DNA of 64,000 nt from Dyella humicola (GTDB lineage Bacteria; Pseudomonadota; Gammaproteobacteria; Xanthomonadales; Rhodanobacteraceae). Numbering within the stretch: position 1 is the first letter of the stretch; each line of letters opens with the position of its first letter. Location: contig NZ_JAPDPC010000001.1 of NCBI RefSeq assembly GCF_026283945.1, forward strand, positions 2,976,001 to 3,040,000, given 5' to 3'. Shown here piece after piece: positions 45,862 through 54,790 of this stretch. Both the position numbers and the translations under genes were made by a program. The notes beneath the pieces were generated by a model, which worked only from the letters and a program-made list of their open reading frames with translations, ran no database searches and was not told the DNA's origin.

Positions 45862-46920
45862 TTACCAGGCCCGCTGATACTGTTCCGGCGCTTCGATGGT
45901 GATGCCCAACTCCTGCGCCGCACGCCGCGGGAAATAAGGATCGCGCAGGCTTTCGCGCGCGACCAGCACGACATCGGCTGCGCCATCGTCAATGATCCTG
46001 GCCGCCTGTGTCGATTCGGTGATGAGCCCTACCGCACCGGTGGCAACGTCGGCCTCGCGACGAATACGCGCGGCGAACGGCACCTGATAGCCGGGAACCA
46101 GCGGGATCTTCACCCCGGGAATCAAGCCACCGCTGGACACATCGACAAGATCCACGCCCAGCGACTTTACCGCCTTGGCCAACTGCACGCTTTGGTCGAT
46201 ATCCCAGCCGCCTTCCGCCCAGTCGGTAGCCGAAATGCGCAGCCACAACGGCAAGTGCTGCGGCCACTCTTCCCGTACGGCCACGATCACTTCGCGCACG
46301 AGCCGCATGCGATTTTCGAAACTGCCGCCATAAGCATCCGTGCGATGGTTGCTTAGCGGTGAAAGAAACTGGTGCAACAGATAGCCATGCGCACCATGGA
46401 TCTCGATCAGCTTGAAACCCGCGGCCAAGGCACGTCTGGTTGCCGCGCGAAAATCCGCAATGACCTTGGCTATGCCCTGCTCGTCCAGCGCCTCCGGCAC
46501 GTGCCAGTCTCGATCGAACGCCAGTGCGGACGGTGCAACGGTCGGCCACGGGCCTTCATCGGCAGCTAACGCCCTGCCGCCTTCCCAGGGACGCTGGGCG
46601 CTGGCTTTGCGCCCCGCGTGCGCCAGTTGCACCCCAGGAATCGCTCCCTGCGCGGCGATGAAGCGGGTGATCGGCTCCCATGCGGCCAGTTGCTGCTCGT
46701 TCCACAGGCCGACATCGCCCGGAGAGATGCGCCCTTCGGCGGACACCGCCGTCGCCTCGGCGATCACCAGGGCGGCGCCACCAACGGCACGACTGCCCAG
46801 ATGGACCAGATGCCAGTGATCGGGCATGCCATCGACGGCCGAGTACTGGCACATGGGGGCGACCACGAGTCGGTTGCGCAATTGGAGGCTGCGCTGCGTC
46901 AGCGGCGTGTAGAGATTCAT
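45862..46920 (-). CDS. old yellow enzyme-type NADH:flavin oxidoreductase (YqjM/NamA-like)
   Basis: FMN-dependent ene-reductase of 352 residues that reduces the C=C bond of alpha,beta-unsaturated carbonyls. The YqjM subgroup pattern is clear: RNRLVVAPMCQYSAVDG with the active-site Cys near residue 24, LAHAGRKAS, EIHGAHGYLLHQFLSPLSNHRTDAYGG region (TIM-barrel strand with His pair) and DLVDVSSGG. It is upstream of the pirin gene and downstream of the hydrolase gene on the same strand, forming a small unit. Confidence 0.92.
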   Translation of the reverse strand: MNLYTPLTQRSLQLRNRLVVAPMCQYSAVDGMPDHWHLVHLGSRAVGGAALVIAEATAVSAEGRISPGDVGLWNEQQLAAWEPITRFIAAQGAIPGVQLAHAGRKASAQRPWEGGRALAADEGPWPTVAPSALAFDRDWHVPEALDEQGIAKVIADFRAATRRALAAGFKLIEIHGAHGYLLHQFLSPLSNHRTDAYGGSFENRMRLVREVIVAVREEWPQHLPLWLRISATDWAEGGWDIDQSVQLAKAVKSLGVDLVDVSSGGLIPGVKIPLVPGYQVPFAARIRREADVATGAVGLITESTQAARIIDDGAADVVLVARESLRDPYFPRRAAQELGITIEAPEQYQRAW

Positions 46921-46972
46921 CGGTCCTGCCGGTGGGGAGATCCGCTACACATGCCGACGCCGAGGACGGGCT

Positions 46973-47878
46973 TCAAGTGCCAGCGTCGCCCCTCCCGCTC
47001 GAGAGCCCATCAAACCAGTCCGCCACCCGCGACGCGATCGGCGCCGGTGTCTTCATCCAGCTGAAGTGATCGGCGGGCTTGCCGCCCAGATCGGCGGCCG
47101 TAATGACTCGCTGTTCCCGCCAGCTACGGCGCATCTTGCCGAGCAGGCACGCCAGGGATGCTTCGGGTGCAAGCCAATCGTCCCGCAGGCGCAAGGCCAG
47201 CACAGGCAGATCGAGTTCGCCGAGTCGTTGCTCGAAATCATCGCTCATGCCCTGCGCAGCGTAGCGGCCGGTGCGGCCGCTGCGCGCCCAATCGGTCATT
47301 ACTCGGCGGGCCTCATTGCCGCCAAAACCGATCCGACGCCCGGGAAACCGCCCAAATAACCGCGCCATCAAGGGTACGGCGAAAAAAGCCAGCCGTATGA
47401 AACGGCCGTAGCGGAACTGCCTCCAGTAAGGTGATCCGCTCGCCACGATCAGCAGAGCGGCGATCTCGTGGGGATGAAGGCTGGCGTATAGCGAGGAGAG
47501 TTGACCACCGAGGCTGTGCCCGCCCATGGCGTAACTCGCCCGCGGCAAATGTTTGCGTACGGCAGCAAGACCGGCCGGCACGTCGTGCTGCAGCAGCTCC
47601 CGGTATCCCCAGTCCTGCTGGCGACCTGCGCGACGATTACTGGAGCCCATGCCACGCCACTCGTGGATGGCCACGGCCACGCCGCGCTCCGCGAGTGCCT
47701 GCGCCAGTGGCAAATACTGCCTGGCAGACACACCTAGTGCGGGCAGCCAATACAACACATGGCGAACGTCCCCTGCAGGCAATTGCAAAAGCACTTCTGC
47801 CGCCGCGCCATCCGCGGCGACAGCGGGCAAGCTGATAGGCGCGGCTGTCGACGTCAGTGTCGATAATGGAGCGGACAT
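46973..47878 (-). CDS. alpha/beta-hydrolase (serine aminopeptidase S33-like)
   Basis: Hydrolase of 301 residues, cytoplasmic as no signal peptide is seen. The nucleophile elbow is MGGHSLGGQLS near residue 115, and WRGMGSSNRRAGRQQ earlier forms the oxyanion region of monoglyceride-lipase-like enzymes. A catalytic Asp likely lies in RLRDDWLAP and the His in GKPADHFSW. The substrate is unknown: a lipase, esterase or peptidase role is possible. The start at 47878 was chosen over a longer frame. The OYE and pirin genes follow on the same strand. Confidence 0.82.
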   Translation of the reverse strand: MSAPLSTLTSTAAPISLPAVAADGAAAEVLLQLPAGDVRHVLYWLPALGVSARQYLPLAQALAERGVAVAIHEWRGMGSSNRRAGRQQDWGYRELLQHDVPAGLAAVRKHLPRASYAMGGHSLGGQLSSLYASLHPHEIAALLIVASGSPYWRQFRYGRFIRLAFFAVPLMARLFGRFPGRRIGFGGNEARRVMTDWARSGRTGRYAAQGMSDDFEQRLGELDLPVLALRLRDDWLAPEASLACLLGKMRRSWREQRVITAADLGGKPADHFSWMKTPAPIASRVADWFDGLSSGRGDAGT

Positions 47879-47948
47879 TAAGACTGCTTTGGGCAAAGGA
47901 GCCTCGCAGGCTAACCAATCCGTGCACGGTGAAAAAGTGCGTCGCACG

Positions 47949-47976
47949 AAAAAGGCCGGCTTGCGCCGGCCTTTTT
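47949..47976. terminator. strong intrinsic terminator next to cold-shock gene 1
   Basis: A perfect 12-bp stem, AAAAAGGCCGGC (47949-47960) with GCCGGCCTTTTT (47965-47976), closes on TTGC. T runs stand on both strands, and the plus-strand run is longer. It follows the stop of cold-shock gene 1 on the minus strand. Confidence 0.88.
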
Positions 47977-47995
47977 TTTCATCTGTGCGACTACG

Positions 47996-48205
47996 TCAGG
48001 CTGGGGCGACCTCGTCGGCCTGCAGGCCTTTCTGGCCCTGCACTACCTTGAAGCTCACCTTCTGCCCTTCCTTCAGACTACGGAAGCCCGAACCGCTAAT
48101 AGCCCGGAAATGCACGAAGACATCAGGACCGCTTTCGCGACTGATGAAGCCGAAACCTTTAGCGTCGTTGAACCATTTGACTGTGCCAACTTCACGATCC
48201 GACAT
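47996..48205 (-). CDS. cold-shock protein 1 (CspA family)
   Basis: Single-stranded nucleic-acid-binding protein of 69 residues, a five-stranded OB fold. RNP1 (KGFGFI) and RNP2 (VFVHF) are intact and the N-terminus is [11 protein letters not shown]. It is an RNA chaperone that melts structures in the cold or in stationary phase; which condition induces this copy cannot be told. It is a near-identical paralogue of the gene at 48483, differing mainly in residues 24-50. The two leaders share conserved blocks, and each gene has its own terminator. Confidence 0.95.
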   Translation of the reverse strand: MSDREVGTVKWFNDAKGFGFISRESGPDVFVHFRAISGSGFRSLKEGQKVSFKVVQGQKGLQADEVAPA

Positions 48206-48350
48206 GACTCACTCCGATCTGACTCGATACTGAGACAAGTCAGCCTCCCCTATGGCCGACGGCTTACTGGGCATGCAGGGATCGGGTGAAGCGATGTGGA
48301 CCCTTGCGAGTCGCGCACCGGGCACGCACGTGACCGAGCAAACACAGTGA
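48206..48350 (-). promoter_or_regulatory. 5' leader of cold-shock gene 1
   Basis: The 145 bases before the start contain blocks shared with the leader of cold-shock gene 2. These are GGCTTACTGG at 48261-48270 (56 bases from the start), a GGTGAAGCGATG block, and GCAAACACAGTGA at 48338-48350 (133 bases from the start). Their equal order and spacing imply a structured or promoter-proximal element under selection, such as an RNA thermosensor leader. Confidence 0.5.
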
Positions 48351-48430
48351 ACCAAGCATAACGGATTTCTTTAATGCAGGTGAATGACCCTAATCTCTTC
48401 ACATTTCAATGACATTTACTTCAACAATAA

Positions 48431-48460
48431 AAAAAGCCAGGCATTTCTGCCTGGCTTTTT
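48431..48460 (-). terminator. intrinsic terminator of cold-shock gene 2
   Basis: A perfect 13-bp stem, AAAAAGCCAGGCA (48431-48443) with TGCCTGGCTTTTT (48448-48460), closes on TTTC. An A/T-rich flank on the left gives a T run on the minus strand. It lies 22 bases past the gene's stop. Confidence 0.88.
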
Positions 48461-48482
48461 ATTCTTGCGTGTTAACCGGGAA

Positions 48483-48692
48483 TTAGGCGGCCATCACTTC
48501 GTCGGCCTGCAGACCCTTCTGGCCCTGCACAACCTTGAAGCTGACCTTCTGGCCTTCCTGGAGGCTCTTGAAGCCATTGCCCTGGATCGCGCGGAAATGC
48601 ACGAAAACGTCCGGGCCATTGTCACGGCTGATGAAGCCGAAACCCTTGGCATCGTTGAACCACTTGACGGTACCGATCTGACGATCAGACAT
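48483..48692 (-). CDS. cold-shock protein 2 (CspA family)
   Basis: A 69-residue OB-fold RNA chaperone with RNP1 KGFGFI and RNP2 VFVHF, starting [14 protein letters not shown]. It is a tandem paralogue of the gene 277 bases downstream. A purine-rich AAGGAGTGA stands 6 bases upstream of the ATG, a strong ribosome site. Tandem duplication followed by separate terminators indicates independent regulation of two copies. Confidence 0.95.
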   Translation of the reverse strand: MSDRQIGTVKWFNDAKGFGFISRDNGPDVFVHFRAIQGNGFKSLQEGQKVSFKVVQGQKGLQADEVMAA

Positions 48693-49067
48693 ATTGAATC
48701 ACTCCTTAGGATTGAAAGACTCAGCCTGCGCAACATGCGCTGGCCGGCTTACTGGTGTGCTAGGAAACCCTAGGGGTGAGGCGATGAGGCTAGATCGAGA
48801 TCCGCTGCATCGGGTCACAAAACTCTGGTGACCCCGGCAAACACAGTGAGCGCATCATAGCTGCTTAGCGCCTACAACGCGAATAGGCATTTTTCCCAAC
48901 CTGAATGGATACCCGGTGGGTCGGATAAAGGCCTATTTGATTTTCACGCCGTCTTCGCATTTCATCGCTCTTTAACTGACGGGGCTATTTCCCCGTAGCC
49001 TCCAAAATGCACCGAACTGCCACGCCAAGCGCCCAGGATAGGCCGTTTCCTGCGCAGGAGAAGGACC
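48693..49067. promoter_or_regulatory. leader of cold-shock gene 2 and divergent intergenic region
   Basis: This 375-base stretch holds the cold-shock gene 2 leader (48693-48849). Its blocks GGCTTACTGG (48746-48755), GGTGAGGCGATGAGG and GCAAACACAGTGA (48837-48849) recur in the leader of cold-shock gene 1. The rest contains the promoter region of the small lipoprotein gene at 49068. No coding frame is credible. Confidence 0.5.
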
Positions 49068-49481
49068 ATGATGCCCCATTGCTGCCGACTTGCCGTTTTC
49101 GCCCTTCTCGCCACCGGCCTGTCCCTGGCGGGCTGCGCCAGCCACCCGAAAACCCGTCCGAACACGGCCACCAGCACACCTGCCGCTACCAGCGGAGCCG
49201 CACAAAGCAGCGTCGCCACGGGCATTGCCGCCTGCGACGAGTACCTGGCCACCTATGTGGTCTGCCATCGCGCCGCCGCGGTATTTCCGCCAGACCAGCT
49301 CGAAGGACGCTACCAAACCATGCGTGCCAGCCTGCTGAAGGACGCGCAGGACCCGAAAGTCCGCCCGCTACTTGGCGCACGCTGCGTGGCGATGGCCGGG
49401 CAGCTCAGCCAGATGCTGCAAGGGAAATCCTGCACGTCCGTAAGCCCTCCCCCAGCCGCGCCCGCCGGCAACGCGCGCTGA
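49068..49481 (+). CDS. small lipoprotein of unknown function
   Basis: Protein of 137 residues with a lipoprotein signal (hydrophobic residues 8-20, lipobox SLAGC at about residue 23) and a Thr/Ala/Ser-rich linker. A folded helical part follows with four Cys residues (CDEYLATYVVCHRAA and GARCVAM, then SCTS), which may form two disulfides in the periplasm. The gene is preceded by AGGAGAAGGACC, a good ribosome site. I recognise no family. Confidence 0.7.
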   Translation: MMPHCCRLAVFALLATGLSLAGCASHPKTRPNTATSTPAATSGAAQSSVATGIAACDEYLATYVVCHRAAAVFPPDQLEGRYQTMRASLLKDAQDPKVRPLLGARCVAMAGQLSQMLQGKSCTSVSPPPAAPAGNAR

Positions 49482-49490
49482 CATCCTTGC

Positions 49491-50735
49491 TCAAGACTCC
49501 CGCAACAGTGGGCGCAGGGCCGTCGCCATGTTTGAGGGTCGGCTACGCGTCAGGCGCACGGCTGGCGTGCCATGCCATCGTGCCGTAGCCGTTATGGCCT
49601 TGGCCACATCGCGAAGCAGGCTCGGCGTAGGCTCGACCTCCGGCTCCAGGAACAACGCCTTGATTTCGAACACGCCATCGCTGCGATGCGCCTTGGCATC
49701 GAGGCGACCGATCAGGCGACCGCGATGCAGGATGGGCAGCACGTAATAGCCGTAAACCCGTTTGGGTGCCGGCACATAGCATTCGATGGTGTATTCGAAG
49801 CCAAACAGCGCCTGCGCACGCGGGCGGTCCCACACCACAGGATCGAACGGTGACAGCAACGCCGTGTGCGTGCCACGTAGCTTGCCGTGCGCGGCTTGCG
49901 CCAGCAGATCCGCATGCTCGGGATGCACGTAGGCTGGCACCTTCCAGTCCGCGACCTGCACGGCGAGCAGTGCTCCACTCGCCACCAGCGGCGCGAGTTC
50001 ACGATCGGTAACAGACGGTTTTAGCCGAAAGTAGTCAGCGATCCAGCGTGCCTGGGCGACACCCAAGGCACGCACGCTGTCGAGAATAAAATGTCGACGC
50101 AAGGCGCCCTGGTCCAACTGCAGCAGGCCTGTGTCCATCGGTGGATCGAGCTTGGCCTCGACGCGCTCGCTCAAATCGTAAACGCGCTGGAACCGTTCAC
50201 GGCGTGTCACCATCAACTCGCCCATGGCGAACAGCGCCTCCAGCCAACGCTTTTCGGGCTTCCATGACCACCAGCCACCCGCGCCACGCTTTTCGCCTTC
50301 GAAATCCGCCGCACGCATCGCCCCCGCGGCGCGAATGCGATCGAGCAGACCATCCATACCCTGCCGATGTTCGTGATGCATGCGCGCTGCATGCTTGTGA
50401 GCCCAATGCGTGGATCGCTGCATGCGCCAGGCCCGATGCAGTGGCAGATCGACTGAGGGCACGAAACAGGCTTCATGTGCCCAACTCTCCGCCAGCCGCC
50501 CTGCCTCCAATGCATCGTCCAGCCATTGTGGATCGTAGTCACCAAGGCGCGAATGAAGCACGAGGTAGGGACTGCGCGCGACGACATGAATGCTATCGAT
50601 CTGCAGCAGACGCATGCGTGTGATGGCAGCAAGCACATCCACGGGTCGCGACCGTGCGCGCGGTGAATGCAACAGACCTTGCGCGGCAAGATGAAGCCGC
50701 CGCGCTTGTGACAAGCTCAGTGAGATGGCCGACAT
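49491..50735 (-). CDS. ycaQ: YcaQ-like (AlkZ-family) DNA glycosylase / winged-helix protein
   Basis: Protein of 414 residues from the HTH_42 family, to which the interstrand-crosslink glycosylase YcaQ of E. coli and AlkZ of Streptomyces belong. These remove alkylated or crosslinked bases. The catalytic Q-x-D motif is visible as LLQIDSIHVVARS near residue 40. Tandem winged-helix segments follow (YDLSERVEAK and RRHFILDSVRALG), then a beta-rich end with VWDRPRAQALFGFEYTIE. The start at 50735 is preferred to the one at 50801 because homology begins just after it. Confidence 0.85.
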   Translation of the reverse strand: MSAISLSLSQARRLHLAAQGLLHSPRARSRPVDVLAAITRMRLLQIDSIHVVARSPYLVLHSRLGDYDPQWLDDALEAGRLAESWAHEACFVPSVDLPLHRAWRMQRSTHWAHKHAARMHHEHRQGMDGLLDRIRAAGAMRAADFEGEKRGAGGWWSWKPEKRWLEALFAMGELMVTRRERFQRVYDLSERVEAKLDPPMDTGLLQLDQGALRRHFILDSVRALGVAQARWIADYFRLKPSVTDRELAPLVASGALLAVQVADWKVPAYVHPEHADLLAQAAHGKLRGTHTALLSPFDPVVWDRPRAQALFGFEYTIECYVPAPKRVYGYYVLPILHRGRLIGRLDAKAHRSDGVFEIKALFLEPEVEPTPSLLRDVAKAITATARWHGTPAVRLTRSRPSNMATALRPLLRES

Positions 50736-50920
50736 GGATGAAGGAATCGACAACGGTAACGAGGACTTCACGTGAACGCGATGCCTATGTTGGGGAGGCA
50801 TTTAGTGTGCATTTGCTAGCGTTGGGCTTAGCGCGGAAGCCTTCAAAACACGACATCGCCTTGATCGCCTCTACCGCGCGTCCGTCCACAAGCCACGCAT
50901 TCTGGCATGGAGTAACGACG

Positions 50921-51298
50921 ATGAAATACCGCAAACCTCTTCTTGCATTGATTACCACCGGCTCGATGATGTTGGCCGGCTCATTGCTGGCGCAGGATCA
51001 GCCAGCACCCATTTCTCCCGCACCTGCCGCACCCATGCCAGCCGCTTCGCCTGGCGCTGTCACCGATAGCGCACAGCTCAGTACCCCAACGGGCCAGCTG
51101 ACGGTGAAATCCACGGTTCCGACTGTCGTGGCTGGCCCGGCGCCCAGCTTCGAACAGCTATCCGGCGGCTCGCGCTATATCACCGCGGATCAGGCCACGG
51201 CGTATCCGCTATTGGCCAATGACTTCGCGTATGTCGACAAAGGCAAAACCGGCCACATCACGAAGGCCGAATACGAGCGCTGGCTCAGCAATAAATAA
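50921..51298 (+). CDS. secreted protein with an EF-hand-like C-terminus
   Basis: Protein of 125 residues with a signal peptide (KPLLALITTGSMMLAGSLLA) and an Ala/Pro-rich middle. The C-terminus AYVDKGKTGHITKAEYERWL resembles one EF-hand loop: D-x-G-x-T-G-x-I-x-x-x-E, with the final Glu present but fewer acidic ligands than usual. GGAG stands about 8 bases before the ATG. It may bind calcium in the periplasm or form part of the envelope; the function is unknown. Confidence 0.7.
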   Translation: MKYRKPLLALITTGSMMLAGSLLAQDQPAPISPAPAAPMPAASPGAVTDSAQLSTPTGQLTVKSTVPTVVAGPAPSFEQLSGGSRYITADQATAYPLLANDFAYVDKGKTGHITKAEYERWLSNK

Positions 51299-51314
51299 GT
51301 AAGATGAAGGCTCC

Positions 51315-51346
51315 GACGCGGGCCACATGCCTTGGTGGTCCGCGTC
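51315..51346 (+). terminator. hairpin after the EF-hand-like gene
   Basis: GACGCGGGCCAC (51315-51326) pairs with GTGGTCCGCGTC (51335-51346) through one G-T wobble, closing on ATGCCTTG. It stands 16 bases past the stop. There is no T run, so termination may need Rho or be partial. Confidence 0.5.
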
Positions 51347-51436
51347 GTCACATGCAATGCATGCTTTTGATGGTATGCGGCTGGCGCGCATGCAGTGATC
51401 AGACCGATCGTTTGCCAGACATGGATGGAGCCCCCG

Positions 51437-52522
51437 ATGATGCGACCGATCTCACTTGCGGCCCTGGCTCTCGCCTCAGGCTTCACAGTTGCCGCACGCG
51501 CACAGACGCCGGATCCGATGGATATTCGTGCGTGTACCGCGCTGGAAAACGATGCGCAGCGACTGGCCTGTTATGACCACGCCACGGGTCGCGAACATCT
51601 GCCCATGGCGCAAAAAAAGACCGAGGCACCTTCACCCCCAGGCACCGTATTCCGCCACGAGCAGGCGAAATCGAATACTGAAGTCCCTCCGACATCCAGC
51701 GAAAAAACCGTCTCGTTGTTCGACAGTCGCTGGGAACTGTCCCCCGACAGCAAGTTGGGCACCTTCAATGTTCGCGCCTACAAGCCGATCACCGTGATGC
51801 CGTTTTTCGCCAGCAGCAACCAGAACAGCCAGCCGTCCAGCCCCAACCCAGCGAATACAGTCAAAGAGCCGCAGGACCTGGACAACATCGAGAGCAAGTT
51901 CCAGCTCAGCCTGAAGACCAAGGTATGGCAAGGCGTGTTCGGCGACGAGGGCGACCTTTGGGTGGCCTATACCCAGTCCTCGCGCTGGCAGGTCTACAAC
52001 GAAAAGAACTCGCGACCCTTCCGCGAAACGAACTACGAGCCCGAGGCCATACTCGCTTTCAATACCAACTACGAAGTGGCGGAATGGAACGGACGGCTAC
52101 TCGGCATCGCGCTGAACCACGAATCCAATGGGCAGTCCGATCCGCTGTCGCGAAGCTGGAACCGCGTCATGGGCTACGTGGGGTTCGAGCGTGAGGACTG
52201 GACGGTGATGCTGCGCCCCTGGTGGCGCATTCCCGAAAGCAGCAAGACCAACGACAACCCGGACATCAGCAACTATATGGGTCGCGCCGATATGCAGATC
52301 GTCCACGAATGGCGTGGCCAGGAGTTCGGCCTGATGTTGCGCCACTCGTTACGCGGCGGCAGCGAGAGCCACGGTGCGGCGGAGTTCACCTGGGCGTTCC
52401 CCATCGTCGGCAACTTGCGCGGCTATGTGGAGCTGTTCAAGGGCTACGGCGAGAGCATGATCGACTACAACCACAACGCCACTTACCTGGGCCTTGGTTT
52501 GTCGCTGCTCGACTGGTACTGA
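51437..52522 (+). CDS. pldA: outer-membrane phospholipase A (OMPLA)
   Basis: Calcium-dependent phospholipase of the outer membrane, 361 residues. After the signal peptide (ending AARA) a 90-residue N-terminal extension with one Cys pair (CTALENDAQRLACYD) precedes the beta-barrel. The catalytic His-Ser pair is in NHESNGQSDPLSRSWNR near residue 227, matching the HxSNG motif of OMPLA. The protein ends in an aromatic, LSLLDWY, as expected for a BAM substrate. The ATG at 51437 has GGAG 6 bases upstream. The N-terminal extension is longer than in E. coli PldA. Confidence 0.9.
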   Translation: MMRPISLAALALASGFTVAARAQTPDPMDIRACTALENDAQRLACYDHATGREHLPMAQKKTEAPSPPGTVFRHEQAKSNTEVPPTSSEKTVSLFDSRWELSPDSKLGTFNVRAYKPITVMPFFASSNQNSQPSSPNPANTVKEPQDLDNIESKFQLSLKTKVWQGVFGDEGDLWVAYTQSSRWQVYNEKNSRPFRETNYEPEAILAFNTNYEVAEWNGRLLGIALNHESNGQSDPLSRSWNRVMGYVGFEREDWTVMLRPWWRIPESSKTNDNPDISNYMGRADMQIVHEWRGQEFGLMLRHSLRGGSESHGAAEFTWAFPIVGNLRGYVELFKGYGESMIDYNHNATYLGLGLSLLDWY

Positions 52523-52575
52523 ACCGATGCGTGGATAGGACGGCGCTGCCCTGATGGCAACGCCGCCCAAGGGCA

Positions 52576-53058
52576 TCAATGGTGATGGCCGCCTTCGCCG
52601 TGCACGTGGCCGTGGGACAGCTCTTCCTCGGTGGCAGCGCGCACGTCGGTCACTTCCACGTCGAAATGCAGTGCCTGGCCGGCCAAGGGATGGTTGCCGT
52701 CGATATGCACCTTTTCGTCATCGACCTTGGTCACCGTGACGTTGATGACGCCCTGCGGGCCACGACCCTGGAACTGCATGCCCGGCTGGATGTCCTCGAC
52801 GCCCTGGAACGCCTCGCGCGGCACCTCCTGCACGAGCTCCGCGTGACGCACGCCGTAACCCTCTTCCGGTACCACGTCCACCTTGAACTGGTCGCCGACC
52901 TGACGGCCTTCCATCGCCTTTTCCAGACCGGGGACGATCTGGCCAACACCCTGCAGGTACACCAGCGGCTCACGACCCTGCGAGCTGTCGAGTACCTGAC
53001 CCTGGTCGTCGGTCAGCGTGTAGTGGAAGGAAACAACCGTGTTCTCTGCGATCTGCAT
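52576..53058 (-). CDS. slyD: FKBP-type peptidyl-prolyl isomerase SlyD
   Basis: Cytoplasmic prolyl isomerase and metallochaperone, 160 residues. FKBP core motifs: VSFHYTLTDDQGQVLDSS, PLVYLQGVGQIVPGLEKA and the insert-in-flap region with GMQFQGRGPQG. A His-rich C-terminal tail (SHGHVHGEGGHHH) can bind nickel, a feature of SlyD. The start at 53058 matches MQIAENTVV of the family. A longer frame upstream is not conserved. Confidence 0.93.
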   Translation of the reverse strand: MQIAENTVVSFHYTLTDDQGQVLDSSQGREPLVYLQGVGQIVPGLEKAMEGRQVGDQFKVDVVPEEGYGVRHAELVQEVPREAFQGVEDIQPGMQFQGRGPQGVINVTVTKVDDEKVHIDGNHPLAGQALHFDVEVTDVRAATEEELSHGHVHGEGGHHH

Positions 53059-53176
53059 GATGTTCTCGTATGGGGAATGGGGCGCCGGCAGGCCCGGCAC
53101 GAACCCCCAAGTTTAACAGACTGGGTCCAGCGGTATCGGCTAGGCAGCGACCCGGGCGATTGGCGATACTTGCCCC

Positions 53177-54790
53177 ATGGTCATGCCGCGACGCCCGTTC
53201 TGCCGCCGTGCTGGCGCTGTTCTATGCGCCGGACTGATGGGCTTGCTCGTCGCGCTAGGGATCTTTGCGGCAACGCCACAGCCGACTTCCACACCCCCCG
53301 CTCCGGCCCGAGCTCCCTCGCTGGCGACCCAGATCAACGAGCTCATCGGCCAACCGCGCTTTGCGGGCGCCGACTGGGGCATCTCGGTCGTTTCGCTCGA
53401 CAGCGGCCACACCCTCTTCACGCACCACGCCGACCAGCTGTTCCAGCCGGCCTCGACCGCGAAGCTCTTCACCGCTGCCATCGCGCTGAGCGAGCTGGAT
53501 CCGGACTACCGCATTCCGACCCGTGTCATGGCCAGCGGTGAGATCCGCAATGGCCGGCTGGATGGCCCGCTCATCCTCTACGGCATGGGCGACCCCACGC
53601 TAGGCTCGGATGCATCGACCAGCGACTGGCCAGACCAGTTGGCAACCCAACTGGCCGCGCAGGGCCTGCGCCACGTCCACGGCGACCTGATTGCTGACGC
53701 CACCTACTTCGCCGGGCCCGTCATGGGTTCCGGCTGGGAGGCCGTCGACCTGCAGAGCTGGTTCGCCGTACCCGCAACCGCCTTGAGCGTGCGGGAAAAC
53801 CAGGTCGACGTCACCGTGACGCCCGCGGCATCCGCCGGCGGGCATGCCGACGTCAGCTTTAGTCCCGCCGACGCCATGCCCCAGGTGATCAGCGAGGTCA
53901 CCACCAGCGAGCCACGCACGCGCAACGACATCAATCTTTACCGCGCCCCGGGCGATGTCACGCTTTACGCCTTCGGCAACATCGCCGCGCGCTCGCCCGC
54001 ACAAAGCTACAAGCTTGCCGTGCCCGATCCCGCGCGCTACGCAGGCAACCTGTTGCTGCAAGCCATGCTTCGCCATGGCATTCAGCTCGACGGAAAACTG
54101 ACGTCCCTGCAGTGGCCTCGTCGGGATACGGCCCGTACCGCCCAGGCACGTACGCTGGCAGAAGTCCTGTCGCCGTCCGTGGTGGAGATCCTGCAGCGTG
54201 GGTTAAAGCGTTCGCAGAACCTGTACCTGCAGAACCTGCTTCTGCTTGCCGGTGTCCGGGCCCAGGCCTATGCAGAACAGACCGAGGGCAACACCGGTTT
54301 CATCACCACCGAGCGCTGGGGCATCCGCGCCATGCACGAGCTGCTTGAGCGCGCGGGCATCACGCCGTCGGCCAGCCTCATCGAGGAAGGCACCGGCCTG
54401 TCGCGACGCAACCTCGCTACGCCCAATGCGATGGCCCGCCTGCTGGCATTTCTTGCTGGACAGCCTTATGCGGCAGCCCTCAAGGAATCGCTGCCCATCG
54501 CGGGCGTCGATGGCACCCTGCAATGGCGCATGCGCAACACGCCTGCCGAAAACAACGTGCGCGCCAAGACCGGCAGCATGAGCTTCGTGCACTGCCTGGC
54601 CGGCTACGTCACCACGGCCGATGGCGAACGACTGGCATTCGCCATCATGCTCAACAATTACGATCCACCTTCCGGCGCTCCCAGCGCCAGCCGCGATATC
54701 GATGCCATTGCCGTGATGCTGGCCGGCTTGCGTAGCCACGGCGAAGCGACGGCCACGTCACCCAGTGTCGCGGCTCAACCCGCCAATTGA
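53177..54790 (+). CDS. dacB: D-alanyl-D-alanine carboxypeptidase/endopeptidase (PBP4)
   Basis: Periplasmic peptidoglycan enzyme that trims D-Ala and cuts crosslinks; 537 residues, an S13-family penicillin-binding protein. A signal peptide or signal-anchor lies at residues 14-35. The motifs are SxxK as STAKL near residue 94, SxN as SRRN in GTGLSRRNLATP, and KTG as AKTGSM, with the large inserted domain between the first two typical of DacB. Its last 16 bases overlap the end of the converging gpx gene. Confidence 0.93.
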   Translation: MVMPRRPFCRRAGAVLCAGLMGLLVALGIFAATPQPTSTPPAPARAPSLATQINELIGQPRFAGADWGISVVSLDSGHTLFTHHADQLFQPASTAKLFTAAIALSELDPDYRIPTRVMASGEIRNGRLDGPLILYGMGDPTLGSDASTSDWPDQLATQLAAQGLRHVHGDLIADATYFAGPVMGSGWEAVDLQSWFAVPATALSVRENQVDVTVTPAASAGGHADVSFSPADAMPQVISEVTTSEPRTRNDINLYRAPGDVTLYAFGNIAARSPAQSYKLAVPDPARYAGNLLLQAMLRHGIQLDGKLTSLQWPRRDTARTAQARTLAEVLSPSVVEILQRGLKRSQNLYLQNLLLLAGVRAQAYAEQTEGNTGFITTERWGIRAMHELLERAGITPSASLIEEGTGLSRRNLATPNAMARLLAFLAGQPYAAALKESLPIAGVDGTLQWRMRNTPAENNVRAKTGSMSFVHCLAGYVTTADGERLAFAIMLNNYDPPSGAPSASRDIDAIAVMLAGLRSHGEATATSPSVAAQPAN

